DNA of 64,000 bases. Origin: Streptococcus hyointestinalis. Lineage in GTDB: Bacteria > Bacillota > Bacilli > Lactobacillales > Streptococcaceae. The DNA lies in the NCBI RefSeq assembly GCF_900459405.1, contig NZ_UHFN01000002.1, positions 149,009 through 213,008 on the forward strand, in the 5' to 3' direction. The first letter of the stretch is position 1, and every line of letters begins with the position of its first letter. This document shows, one piece after another, positions 1-8,672 of this stretch. The notes below the pieces were generated by a model. It made no database searches, was not told the DNA's origin, and saw only the letters and a list, made by a program, of their open reading frames with translations. The translations under genes and the position numbers were made by a program.

Positions 1-946
1 AAATATAATAAGCAATTTGTGATGTTGCATGTACGCTCGGAGTTGCTAAAACTGATACATCACTTCCTCGTAAAAAGTCATAAAAGGTCTTATCTGTCTC
101 CCTGTAAAACTTGCTTTCAATATTCTGGATAAAACGGACAACACGAGGGTTCATTTCATAGTGGTAATCACCCTCTGAATACTTCTTACCAAGGTTATCA
201 AAAATGAAACATACTCTTGAGTGTTTATAATGCTTTTCGGAAAAGTAAGCTATGATTTTTCCGAGCAGCTGGTAGTGTGCTTCAGTGTTTCTATCATACT
301 CTAAATAGAACACCTTACCACAGACAAAGAGCGCTGCGTCAGGTAACAAAGTAATTGCTTTTCGGTTAGAAGGAAAAGCGTACTGGATGTTCAATTCATC
401 ACTTGAAAAATGGCTGCACCTTTGAGTAATTTCAACTGCAATACGTGAAGCATACCTACGTGCGTTAAGGTCGTGGATGTTTACTGTTTTAGGTTTACCT
501 CCATACAGATTATTTGTCTCAATGCTATATAATGACTTGGGGTATTCTGTCACTTTAGTCAATTCTAACAATGGGGCAAACTTCTTCATAGAATTGATAA
601 CCCATTTAGCAAAACGACGATTTATGAAGTAAACTGTTTTCTTGCTATCCTTGAATGTAGGGTGTACAGAAATAGGGTATGTGCTATCATCACCAACTAG
701 AGAACTAAACCAATTATTGGCTATCTTCTTACCTCTAGTTAGGGACATATAGATATTATCAGCGATCTCTCTATCAAAGAAAGAAAATCTATTAAGATGA
801 TAAGCTAATAACAACCTCTCTTTAGTAAAATAGACGAACTTTTTGCTTTTTGTGTTTCTCTGGTAATAGTCTATTGTGTTCTTAGGTATTCGTAGATTTA
901 AAGGTAAATCTAGCCTATTTTGTAGTGAATACTGTTTTTCTTTCAA
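1..946 (-). CDS. Replication-relaxation family protein (partial)
   Basis: Open reading frame on the minus strand that runs off the left edge with no stop, about 315 codons. I start it at the TTG at 946-944, which has AAGGAG seven bases upstream; no ATG fits better. The signature is LPDAALFV followed by YLEYDRNTE, which matches the PDA...FLEVDRGTE core of the replication-relaxation (Replic_Relax) family. Those proteins usually sit beside coupling-protein genes on Gram-positive mobile elements and are thought to act in plasmid processing. The neighbouring coupling protein at 1863-4772 supports that setting. The C-terminus is outside the window, so its full domain content cannot be judged. Confidence 0.7.
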   Translation of the reverse strand, partial: MKEKQYSLQNRLDLPLNLRIPKNTIDYYQRNTKSKKFVYFTKERLLLAYHLNRFSFFDREIADNIYMSLTRGKKIANNWFSSLVGDDSTYPISVHPTFKDSKKTVYFINRRFAKWVINSMKKFAPLLELTKVTEYPKSLYSIETNNLYGGKPKTVNIHDLNARRYASRIAVEITQRCSHFSSDELNIQYAFPSNRKAITLLPDAALFVCGKVFYLEYDRNTEAHYQLLGKIIAYFSEKHYKHSRVCFIFDNLGKKYSEGDYHYEMNPRVVRFIQNIESKFYRETDKTFYDFLRGSDVSVLATPSVHATSQIAYYI

Positions 947-1457
947 AAAGAAGCTCCTTTCTTTAGTAGGTCTTTGAGAGCTAGAAAATAGGGGTAAACT
1001 TACGGCTCATTTAAATGAGAATAAATACTATTTTTCTTTCTCTTCCGAGAACGGCAATATAAAAGGGATTTAAATACTTATTCAAGCCCCTAAAACCACC
1101 TCTTTTCAGAGACATTTTATCCCTTTTTAAATTCTTATCAAAATTTCCAAATAAAGCGAATTTTGTAACGGTATATCCTATCCTCCTATAACCCCTTCAT
1201 AACAACAATATTTCGTATCTTCTGAAGCTTTTTTCATTCTCAATTAAGAAAATAACACAAAGCGACTATAAGTGCTGCTATACCAGTGTTTCTGTAACTT
1301 AATAGCGTTCATTACTGCTACGAAAGCCATAGGGGATAGATATATTGCGTCAGAACCTTTATATAACCTAGGGTTGAGATGTTTTTTCTAAGAATCTTCG
1401 ATTCTCACTAAGTATTTCACGTTTTAGCTTATCACACCTTTACTGTTTTGACTAGGG
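947..1457. other. Divergent non-coding region, possible oriT or operator zone
   Basis: No convincing gene in either strand. It holds a perfect 14-bp palindrome (CTCATTTAAATGAG, 1006-1019), close to where the minus-strand promoter of the replication-relaxation gene should lie, and a smaller hairpin AGAATC-TTC-GATTCT near 1391-1405. A region between transfer genes could hold an oriT, but I see no recognisable nic motif. Confidence 0.3.
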
Positions 1458-1496
1458 TATGGTAGTCTATCCAAAATAACGATTCCTTGATATACT
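1458..1496 (+). promoter_or_regulatory. Promoter with TATGGTAGTC motif, site 1
   Basis: TATGGTAGTCTATCC at 1458-1472, then 18 bp, then the -10 box TATACT at 1491-1496. No consensus -35 hexamer is present. It reads toward the gene at 1534 and matches seven other promoters in the window. Confidence 0.7.
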
Positions 1497-1533
1497 GTAA
1501 ATGATTATTTTAGAAAAGGAGTGACAATTACTT

Positions 1534-1821
1534 ATGGCAAGTCGTAAAGCAAGTCTTACAGGCTACGATGCAGAAATCGAAAAACTTCAAAAACAAATTA
1601 CAAAAGCCAAAGCTGAAAGGAAGAGATACGAGGATGGTTTAAAACAAGATATTGGTAATCAATACGTTCAACTGCTTCTTTTAGATAACCCTGATGTTGA
1701 TATTGAACAGGTTGCTAAAGACATAAAACAGCAAGTTAAAGATAAAAAAGAGCTACTCAAAATAGAAAAGGAGGAAGCAAATAGCGCTGCTACTTCTCCA
1801 GACCATCAGAAACAAAACTAA
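1534..1821 (+). CDS. Small coiled-coil hypothetical protein
   Basis: 95-residue, highly charged protein with no signal peptide or membrane segment. Residues about 12-40 and 60-85 are Lys/Glu-rich and predicted by eye to be helical, probably coiled coil. The start ATG has AAAAGGAGTG upstream, and a promoter of the shared TATGGTAGTC class lies 40-75 bp before it. It is divergent from the replication-relaxation gene and convergent with the coupling protein, so it belongs to the transfer neighbourhood. A relaxosome accessory role is possible but not shown by any motif. Confidence 0.6.
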   Translation: MASRKASLTGYDAEIEKLQKQITKAKAERKRYEDGLKQDIGNQYVQLLLLDNPDVDIEQVAKDIKQQVKDKKELLKIEKEEANSAATSPDHQKQN

Positions 1822-1836
1822 ACAAAAGATTAAAGA

Positions 1837-1864
1837 AAAAGAGGACTTGTAAGTCCTCTTTTTT
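1837..1864. terminator. Bidirectional intrinsic terminator
   Basis: Perfect 10-bp stem (AAGAGGACTT / AAGTCCTCTT) with a 2-base loop, A-run on one side and T-run on the other. It sits between convergent genes at 1821 and 1863 and can serve both. Confidence 0.85.
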
Positions 1865-4772
1865 AATACAATTCATCATCGTCTATTTCATGACTATGTG
1901 CCATTATATCAGATGTAATAATATCCTTGTTTTGACTAATCGTTCCCTCTTTTTCGTTGGCGACGTAGAAATCTGTACGACTTGAATTTTCAACTTCTTC
2001 TGCTTCACTCTGTTCTTCGGTTTCAGATTGGATTTGAATATCACTCGATGGTACATCATATTCTTCTCCTATTGCTTCTTCTACATCATCAACGACTTCG
2101 ATTGGGAAATCATCCTCGCTATCACTAAGTGCCGCTTGAGCTTCTTCTTCACGTTTTTCTTGTTTTTTCTTTTCTTTACTTAAAGTTGTTTTTTCACCTA
2201 ACTCTTCTGCTTCAGGAAGCTTGCTATCGTCATCTAGGGTTGGTGTTTGTACCTTGAGAATTTCCAACCACTCCTCTTCTGTGAAATCCTCCTCACGCAA
2301 ATTGACATCTTTTTCGTGTTTCTTATAGTAGCGTTTCACCTGCTCTTTCCAGATGTCAAAAATTTCTTTATCGGTTGGATTGTGCTTCACATCAAAGTCT
2401 GGTTTATATTTTTCTTTATCTCTAAAAATAGGCAGCTCATAGTTTGGAAAAGAAGTTATATATAGAACATCTGAAACCTCGTCATTCTCAACCATAACTC
2501 CAGCAAATTCCATTTTTTCAAGACCTTTAACTGTCGTTTTAGTCAACAATTCCTTTTCAACAAAAGTCTCTGAAACGTTAACTGAATTGCTATCATTACC
2601 TGCTAATAAATCATCATCTGCATAACGATTACTTTCTTCTAAAACAATTTTATTCCCTGCACGTCTACTAATATAATCTACTGTTTCAGGACTGGCTTGT
2701 TGGAAAGTAAACGTGTTACGGTAAGATTGGAATAGAGCTTTTGCCCCATCTGCTCCTATTGACTTTTCCGCCTGTTCGTAGTTTTGATAAAGATGAATAA
2801 CTGGTGTTCTGAACTTACGGTTTTGATCCAAAAAGCTACCATCCCTTGGCATTAGGATTGTGTTCTTTTCGTCATTCATAAATGGGAAGATAGGGGACTT
2901 ATTTGGCACACGACGGTACGCTCCACTTTGCATGATAATCTCTGCCATCTGACCTACAAGACGACTGTTTGAATCACCAAGTTCAGCACTCGCGGAGTTC
3001 ACCAGCATGATACCTCCCATTTCTAAAAGTGCGTCTACATTTTTTGTTGATTGTGAGAAGAACACTCGCCGTGTTTCAATATTTGACGCTAACCTCTCGA
3101 TAACATTTTGGAGACCTCTGATGTTCGCTTCAAATTTAAAATAGACATTACCATTGTTATCTATATCAGCATTTTGTTTGAAGTAATCAATCGTTCCTTT
3201 CATCACCTCCAGCTTATTTCGTCTATCACGCCAATAGTTGTGTTCGTCCTTCAGTGCCTTTGACATGTTATTGTTAAAGTCCCAACTGTCATTGCCGTTT
3301 TGACACCAATCATTGTATTCCTTCTCAAAGTGTGCTTTATAATCATGGTCGATTATAGAGAACAATCGTTCTTCTCGTTTTGCGACTATTTCTAAAACAC
3401 GAAGCCTAGCAAAGATGAAATTGTTATTTCTTAATAGTTCGTAAAACTCATTTAGTGTCGGAGCTTTACCGTTTAAATTTTCGTTTATTGGTGCATCAAC
3501 TACATAAGCTGTTTCCTTAACAAGATTGACTATATTTCGTGTGTGTGTTTCTTCAGAATTAAGGAAGAATGTGTTGTTTCCTCCACCTTTTCCTTCACTG
3601 AAATTTCGAAACAGGTCTGATGTTAATGCAGCGGCTTGTGTAGTGTTTGTGTCCAAAACGTTAATAGCGTCTGTATCTGTTCTTGATGGGTCTACTAACC
3701 ATACCATCTCTTCAGGTAAACCAGTACGTTCTACAATATATAGAGCGTCTTTTATTAAATCACCAGAAGGTTCATTAACGTAAAAACCATTGGTAAGGTC
3801 TTTACCAATACCTTCCTGTATCCACCTAGCCAATTCCTCATCAAGTGCTTTTTCCTCTTCTTTTTCAGATAAGTGCATTGCTGCTACTTTTGCTTTTGAT
3901 TTACGCACAAAATCAGCGTACCTACGAAGATAATAAACGATATTAGATGAATCGTTGATAATGATTGGCTTAGCAATAGAAGCTGACTTACCAGTACCAA
4001 TTAACCCCAACCAAACACTGTTTAATGTTCTCGTCGCTGCACTCATGATTATCTCGTAACCATATTTTGAGTCTTTACCAATACGAACATCTGCTAATCC
4101 TTTAGTTTCTTTATCTTGTACTAAATGATCAATTGTAGGGTCTTTAAAAAAGCGAGATGCAATCCACTGCTCCACTAATACACGATACGGTTTAATATCT
4201 TTTTGGAAAGAATTAACGAAGAGATAGATAAAGATAAACACTGGAAAAACTAACATTAGATCGGTTGTAAATTGTTTACCAATCAGTAAGTGTAGTGTTT
4301 TATATGGCACAACATTTTGACCGTACTTGATATAACTATCAGCGTTCAGATACATTGTATTTACCGTCGCCAAAATGTAATTATTTATTGTCAAAATTAT
4401 GATAGCGACACTTGATAAAATAGCATTAGCAAATGAAATAGCTATATATGCCTTAATCGTTTTTATGCGGTCTACTCTTTTAAAGTCTCCACGCTTTTCG
4501 AACAATCTAAATCTCTGTCTACTTGTCAATCTAGTATGCCAGACACCAATATAAAGCGAGGCCATGACATTTACAAAAAGCAAAAGAAATATAAGAGCAT
4601 ATAACAAATCAGGTATTCTAATTCTAAAGAGTATACCAAACAGTGTCAAAATAAAAACAACTACTGTGAATACTAACTCACCTTTTAAGATTTTTCGCAT
4701 ATAGAACAACAGATAATCAAAAGTACGTTGATTATTGGTGTAGTAACTTAACCTTTTTAAAAACTGCTTCAT
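1863..4772 (-). CDS. Type IV secretion coupling protein (VirD4/TraG-like ATPase)
   Basis: 969-residue membrane ATPase expected to connect the relaxosome to the conjugation channel. Seen: hydrophobic segments near residues 34-50, 55-72, 112-130 and 172-187, then a cytoplasmic domain with Walker A GLIGTGKSAS (256-265). A later GGIMLVNSASAELGDSN stretch is typical of TraG-type proteins after the Walker B region. The C-terminal ~150 residues are very acidic (Glu/Asp-rich, low complexity), a tail that often contacts substrate proteins. The start ATG has a weak SD (GAGGT). It lies 12 bp after the 157-residue membrane gene and likely shares its transcript. Longer than many family members because of the acidic tail. 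Confidence 0.85.
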   Translation of the reverse strand: MKQFLKRLSYYTNNQRTFDYLLFYMRKILKGELVFTVVVFILTLFGILFRIRIPDLLYALIFLLLFVNVMASLYIGVWHTRLTSRQRFRLFEKRGDFKRVDRIKTIKAYIAISFANAILSSVAIIILTINNYILATVNTMYLNADSYIKYGQNVVPYKTLHLLIGKQFTTDLMLVFPVFIFIYLFVNSFQKDIKPYRVLVEQWIASRFFKDPTIDHLVQDKETKGLADVRIGKDSKYGYEIIMSAATRTLNSVWLGLIGTGKSASIAKPIIINDSSNIVYYLRRYADFVRKSKAKVAAMHLSEKEEEKALDEELARWIQEGIGKDLTNGFYVNEPSGDLIKDALYIVERTGLPEEMVWLVDPSRTDTDAINVLDTNTTQAAALTSDLFRNFSEGKGGGNNTFFLNSEETHTRNIVNLVKETAYVVDAPINENLNGKAPTLNEFYELLRNNNFIFARLRVLEIVAKREERLFSIIDHDYKAHFEKEYNDWCQNGNDSWDFNNNMSKALKDEHNYWRDRRNKLEVMKGTIDYFKQNADIDNNGNVYFKFEANIRGLQNVIERLASNIETRRVFFSQSTKNVDALLEMGGIMLVNSASAELGDSNSRLVGQMAEIIMQSGAYRRVPNKSPIFPFMNDEKNTILMPRDGSFLDQNRKFRTPVIHLYQNYEQAEKSIGADGAKALFQSYRNTFTFQQASPETVDYISRRAGNKIVLEESNRYADDDLLAGNDSNSVNVSETFVEKELLTKTTVKGLEKMEFAGVMVENDEVSDVLYITSFPNYELPIFRDKEKYKPDFDVKHNPTDKEIFDIWKEQVKRYYKKHEKDVNLREEDFTEEEWLEILKVQTPTLDDDSKLPEAEELGEKTTLSKEKKKQEKREEEAQAALSDSEDDFPIEVVDDVEEAIGEEYDVPSSDIQIQSETEEQSEAEEVENSSRTDFYVANEKEGTISQNKDIITSDIMAHSHEIDDDELY

Positions 4773-4784
4773 AATTTTACCTCG

Positions 4785-5258
4785 CTAATATGAAAACAAA
4801 CTCTTGAATGTTTGAAGAATAATGACTGCAACAACGGTTGCAATAATTCCAAACATGATATATGACCTTTTACTTGATGCACTTGTCCTTTTATTACCTT
4901 CAGTTATCATTAGCTGATACTCAAATATATAGGATTGAATAATAGTAAATGCTGGAATAAATGCAACAACAAATAGTTGAAGCAATGTGAAAATATTAGT
5001 CATTCCATCTAGTTCAAGATTACCAATATTTGATTTATTGTAAAGTGCAGCAAAACCTACTATTGGCGTAAATCGAAAAAGATAAATCACTGCAATTGCT
5101 ACTCCAACTACAATAGTTGCCCTCTTTTTCCCTTTTAAGTTGTTCGTTTGATTAGCTATTATCCAAGAGAAAAAGCCAAACAAAATAACAGCATAAGGGA
5201 GAAAAACACCTATCAGCGTTAAATAGTAAATAATCTTATACATAAGACCTGTATCCAT
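4785..5258 (-). CDS. Membrane protein of the transfer operon
   Basis: 157-residue protein with about four hydrophobic segments (near residues 5-30, 42-60, 80-103 and 135-155). I place the start at the ATG at 5258 because GGAGG lies just upstream; a longer in-frame reading begins before that SD. Gene order (directly ahead of the coupling protein) suggests a small conjugation-channel or accessory membrane component. I cannot assign it to a named family. An intrinsic terminator separates it from the upstream 418-residue gene. Confidence 0.65.
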   Translation of the reverse strand: MDTGLMYKIIYYLTLIGVFLPYAVILFGFFSWIIANQTNNLKGKKRATIVVGVAIAVIYLFRFTPIVGFAALYNKSNIGNLELDGMTNIFTLLQLFVVAFIPAFTIIQSYIFEYQLMITEGNKRTSASSKRSYIMFGIIATVVAVIILQTFKSLFSY

Positions 5259-5270
5259 AATAAAAACCTC

Positions 5271-5307
5271 CAAAAACAAAAGCCCTCTACTTCTCTGCTA
5301 GAGGACT
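5271..5307 (-). terminator. Intrinsic terminator between transfer genes
   Basis: Minus-strand hairpin AGTCCTCTAGC...GTAGAGGGCT followed by TTTTGTTTTT. It lies between the 418-residue gene and the downstream membrane gene, so read-through probably sets the level of coupling protein. Confidence 0.7.
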
Positions 5308-5324
5308 TCTTCACTTAATATAAT

Positions 5325-6581
5325 CTAGTTGCTACTAAAGAAATCAGCAAGCATTTCTTGTTTTTTACCTAGAGTTGCATTATACGTGCAATTCACTGTG
5401 AGTATGATTTTACCTTCATCGTTAATAGTATAACGTGCACGCTTCACGACAACCGAGAGAGCTTCATTTGTTCTCATCATGTTCTGATTTATCATACGAT
5501 TATGTTTCAGTTTAACAAGAACACCAGGAAACTCTTCTAACTCAATCAAATGCCCTTTTACAACATCATATTGAACTATATAACCTTTGAAGGCTCTTCC
5601 TACCATATTTTTACTATCAATTAACTGTTTAATTGCTTCATGCGGAGAAGTCTCAAATGAAATATGCTCCCCTTTTAACAAAGGGGTATTACCGATGTTA
5701 AAGTTACTAATTCCAAATTCTTTTGGATCATCAATATGACGTACTACACCAGTAAACTTAAAGTTAATCGGCTTAGTATCATCAACAGTGTCAACAAACT
5801 TATGAATGCGAGAAAAAGTAGCATACCCAAAATCTTCTCTTCGTATAAAGAATGTATAGCACTTGTTAGTGACAACATAGACTCCAGCGCTATTATAATG
5901 TGAGATAATACCTTTATAGGTCTTATTAGTGAAACTTCGATAATCTTCAGTCAATACCGTTTCATCAAAATCAGCCCATTTTTTAGGTATGTTTTTGACA
6001 AACTCTCGGTTCTTTAGGAATTGAGCAATATTGATGTCACCTTCGAGAACGTAAGAATTTTTAACAGATTTATAGACGTGATAATCTTTGTATCTTCTCT
6101 CTCTTAGCTCGACAATTTTAACTGGTACAACTTGCCCAACCATAAGACGTAAACGAGCTGTTTTAAAGGTTCCTGCTTTATGATGAGGAACATAGATTTT
6201 AGCTCCCTGTAAGTCAGGGGAGATTGGCTCTACTACAAGTAAATCCTCAAGCGCCATTTTTTTACTATCAGAAACAAAGTCAAATGGTGCGGCTTCAATA
6301 ACATTGGTAACACGACAAATGATAATGTTTTCCAAGGCCTCTTCAACTAACTGCCTGTCTCGAACCATACTCATATCAATATTTGGATACCTTAGTTCTT
6401 GGAATTCCTCTATCAATTGAGCAGGTACAAGTTCTACTCCTTTTTCAGAAAAATCCTCATCAAACCATTGATATGAATTTTTAGGTTTGTTTACTGAAAC
6501 AATAGTATGAAGTTCACCATCTGGAAGTTTCATATAGCGAGCATTTTCGTACTCTCTTTGTAGCTCTTTTAATGGTTTCAT
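5325..6581 (-). CDS. Hypothetical protein with possible S1/OB-like segments
   Basis: 418-residue soluble protein, start ATG preceded by AAAAGGAGAAG. Several beta-rich stretches of the form KGIISHYNSAGVYVV and FKGYIVQYDVVKG resemble OB-fold or S1-like strands, so nucleic-acid binding is possible. This is inference from pattern, not a confirmed domain. No catalytic motif is seen. It is the first gene of the minus-strand transfer group and is transcribed from a promoter carrying the shared TATGGTAGTC motif. Confidence 0.6.
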   Translation of the reverse strand: MKPLKELQREYENARYMKLPDGELHTIVSVNKPKNSYQWFDEDFSEKGVELVPAQLIEEFQELRYPNIDMSMVRDRQLVEEALENIIICRVTNVIEAAPFDFVSDSKKMALEDLLVVEPISPDLQGAKIYVPHHKAGTFKTARLRLMVGQVVPVKIVELRERRYKDYHVYKSVKNSYVLEGDINIAQFLKNREFVKNIPKKWADFDETVLTEDYRSFTNKTYKGIISHYNSAGVYVVTNKCYTFFIRREDFGYATFSRIHKFVDTVDDTKPINFKFTGVVRHIDDPKEFGISNFNIGNTPLLKGEHISFETSPHEAIKQLIDSKNMVGRAFKGYIVQYDVVKGHLIELEEFPGVLVKLKHNRMINQNMMRTNEALSVVVKRARYTINDEGKIILTVNCTYNATLGKKQEMLADFFSSN

Positions 6582-6612
6582 AACTTCTCCTTTTTTGATA
6601 ATTACAAAGTTA

Positions 6613-6650
6613 ATTATAAACCAAATCTCAAATTAGAAAAGACTACCATA
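6613..6650 (-). promoter_or_regulatory. Promoter with TATGGTAGTC motif, site 2
   Basis: Minus strand: TATGGTAGTCTTTTC (6650-6636), 17 bp, TATAAT (6618-6613). Drives the 418-residue gene ending at 5325. Confidence 0.75.
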
Positions 6651-6666
6651 GGTGATGGTAAGGTAA

Positions 6667-6692
6667 CAAAAAAACACCACAATGTGATGTTT
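6667..6692 (-). terminator. Intrinsic terminator
   Basis: Minus-strand AACATCACA-TTGTGGTGTT stem (one mismatch) followed by seven T residues. It terminates the small membrane gene at 6702-6854. Confidence 0.65.
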
Positions 6693-6701
6693 TCAATGCT
6701 C

Positions 6702-6854
6702 TTAGAGATAAAAAATAAATACAATTCCAAGTACTAAAAGAATAGCTGGAACAGACATGGCTGAATTACGAATATAATCTTTCTTCACCCCTACAAAAAT
6801 AAAACTTGAAGTAATAACTGCAATTACCAATAACATTACAAAATAATAGTTCAT
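6702..6854 (-). CDS. 50-residue membrane protein
   Basis: Small protein with two hydrophobic helices (about residues 4-21 and 32-49) joined by a short charged loop (KKDYIRNS). I use the ATG at 6854 because AAAAGG lies just before it; an upstream in-frame extension would bury that SD. It has its own terminator and lies ahead of the transfer genes. Function unknown. Confidence 0.55.
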   Translation of the reverse strand: MNYYFVMLLVIAVITSSFIFVGVKKDYIRNSAMSVPAILLVLGIVFIFYL

Positions 6855-6919
6855 ATCAACCTTTTCTCTTTCTTTTGAATTTTTCTTAGTTATATTATAT
6901 GCCAGCATAGCATAAATAG

Positions 6920-7400
6920 CAAACGCTGTGGAATTATTTAAAAAAATATTTGTGTAATTAGGTATTTAGATAAATATATATCATTATCTATTTACTTAAA
7001 TATGTATTTTTACAATTTCGCAAATACTAAATAGATTTAATGCCAGAGTAATACTTTACACAAATATATATTTATCTAAATACATATTTGTGTAAATGTT
7101 TATTTCGTTGCACTTGAATCTAGTCTTTTTCGTTCTAGCATCACCACAAATCTAATCACTATCCTGACGACATAGCATAATAGTAAATCTACGTTTATAT
7201 ATTTACCTAAATATATATTTATATATTGCAAAAAGTAATTACATTTGTTATAATAAAAACACTAGTAAATGACTATTTTGTTAAATGCCTATTTGGATAT
7301 TTCTATAAATAGTAAAATGTATATTTTATTAAATGGTTATTTACACATTTTATAATCGTACAAATACCCATGTAGCTGAATATCTATTTGTACAAGTGTT
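6920..7400. repeat. AT-rich repeat cluster upstream of parA, probable centromere
   Basis: Dense array of imperfect repeats built on TATTTA...TAAATA half-sites (for example TTTATCTAAATACATATTTG), spaced at roughly 10-11 bp and alternating in orientation. No gene fits. The location directly upstream of a ParA gene and a small basic partner is where parS/parC sites of type Ib partition systems lie. Similar repeats recur near 8592-8645, 9675-9745, 16055-16115, 31440-31500 and 34516-34562. Confidence 0.55.
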
Positions 7401-7419
7401 AATTAAAAAGGAGAACCAA

Positions 7420-8217
7420 ATGAAATTACTTAGTTTTGTTGCACTTAAAGGTGGAGTTGGCAAAACAACCGACGGTCTTTGCACTGGGCAAGGTTTTGCA
7501 AAAAAAGGAAAAAGAGTGCTTTTTGTCGACTTTGATCACCAATGCAATTTATCTCACTATTATGATGTTTATAAGGATAGCGGCACAGTTGCAAATATTT
7601 TTACAAAAACTGGTGAGGTAGAGATAGTTAATGTCGCACCTAATATTGATCTTATCCCTGGTTCAATGCGATTAGATGAAGCAGAACGTCAGCTTGAAAC
7701 TGACCCAAATAAAAATATGGTTCTATATGACTGGCTAGATCTTAATGTTGAAAAGATGAATTTAATTGAATATGATTATATAATTTTTGACTGCAGACCA
7801 GATTTTGGAATTGCAACTAAAAATGCAATCGCTGTTAGCCATGTCTTATTTAGTCCTATTATCCCAAGTGATTTTGCATATGACTCAAAGGTGAACTTAG
7901 AGGTTCGTCTTGAGGCTTACAGAAAAGAAGAAATTGTACGCCCAAGTCGTGAGTCTCTTATTACCGCTAAATTATACTTCTTACCAAATATGATTAAGCA
8001 CAACACTAATAAATCAACTGAGTTGCTAGAAGCGTTAGAAAAAGATGACAACGTTATTAGTTATATCCCACAAAAAGAACTTCTGAATAAAGCGACAAAA
8101 GATAATACCATTATGGACATGATGGAAGATAGTGTAACGTACAGCAAGCATAAAGACTTTTTTAAAGCTCTTAATAAAAGCATTGATGAAATGCAGGCGA
8201 TTGTTGATGCAGCATAA
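7420..8217 (+). CDS. parA: ParA-type partition ATPase
   Basis: 265-residue cytoplasmic ATPase that moves plasmid copies to daughter cells using a DNA-binding partner. The deviant Walker A motif KGGVGKTT occurs at residues 9-16, Walker A' DFDHQ near 37-41 and Walker B-type FDCRPDFG near 124. The start is the ATG at 7420, which has AAAAGGAG seven bases upstream; a longer reading without an SD extends to 7333. The short N-terminus without a helix-turn-helix places it with type Ib ParA proteins. The partner gene follows 17 bp downstream, and the upstream repeats are the likely partition and autoregulation sites. Confidence 0.9.
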   Translation: MKLLSFVALKGGVGKTTDGLCTGQGFAKKGKRVLFVDFDHQCNLSHYYDVYKDSGTVANIFTKTGEVEIVNVAPNIDLIPGSMRLDEAERQLETDPNKNMVLYDWLDLNVEKMNLIEYDYIIFDCRPDFGIATKNAIAVSHVLFSPIIPSDFAYDSKVNLEVRLEAYRKEEIVRPSRESLITAKLYFLPNMIKHNTNKSTELLEALEKDDNVISYIPQKELLNKATKDNTIMDMMEDSVTYSKHKDFFKALNKSIDEMQAIVDAA

Positions 8218-8234
8218 GAAAGAAGGTATGCAGA

Positions 8235-8591
8235 ATGGCATTTGAAATTAAAAAAGATAAAATTAGTAAGTCTCTAGGAGAAGATATTTCTGTAGAAGCT
8301 CCAAGTAAAAAACAACAAACTAATGATAAAACAAGAGACAGCGGAAACTATAATACGACAACTACTGATATGCGTAAAAAGGGATACGCTACAACAACTA
8401 AAACAACTAGACTTGTTTCTACTGTACTAACTGAAGCAGAAATGAGTTTCAAAATAAAGCAGATTGAAGGGAAAATTTCAAAAAAAATGTCTTTTGGGAT
8501 GTATCTTAGTGATTTGATTTACCAAGACTTGCACAATGGTGAGCAACTATTTGACTATACTACAGGAGACCCTCTCCAAGAAATAGAATAA
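8235..8591 (+). CDS. Probable ParB-like partition partner (small DNA-binding protein)
   Basis: 118-residue protein starting 17 bp after parA with an AGAAAGAAGG-type SD. The N-terminal half is basic and polar, likely disordered; the C-terminal part (about residues 60-110, RLVSTVLTEAEMSFKIKQ onward) has the strand-helix-helix pattern expected of ribbon-helix-helix centromere-binding proteins. Position and size fit the second gene of a type Ib par operon. The family is not certain from sequence reading alone. It should bind the AT-rich repeats and may repress parA. Confidence 0.65.
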   Translation: MAFEIKKDKISKSLGEDISVEAPSKKQQTNDKTRDSGNYNTTTTDMRKKGYATTTKTTRLVSTVLTEAEMSFKIKQIEGKISKKMSFGMYLSDLIYQDLHNGEQLFDYTTGDPLQEIE

Positions 8592-8645
8592 ATAGATATT
8601 ATAGTAAATGTATGTGTAGCTAAATATCTATTTAGATATTTACAA
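8592..8645. repeat. AT-rich TAAATA/TATTTA repeats after the par operon
   Basis: Short run of the same half-sites as the cluster upstream of parA, just after the partner gene stop. Confidence 0.45.
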
Positions 8646-8648
8646 AAA

Positions 8649-8672
8649 TAAAAAGCACCATTGGTGCTTTTT
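8649..8672. terminator. Bidirectional intrinsic terminator
   Basis: AAAAGCACCA / TTGGTGCTTTT stem with A- and T-runs, between the convergent par operon and nuclease gene. Confidence 0.85.
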
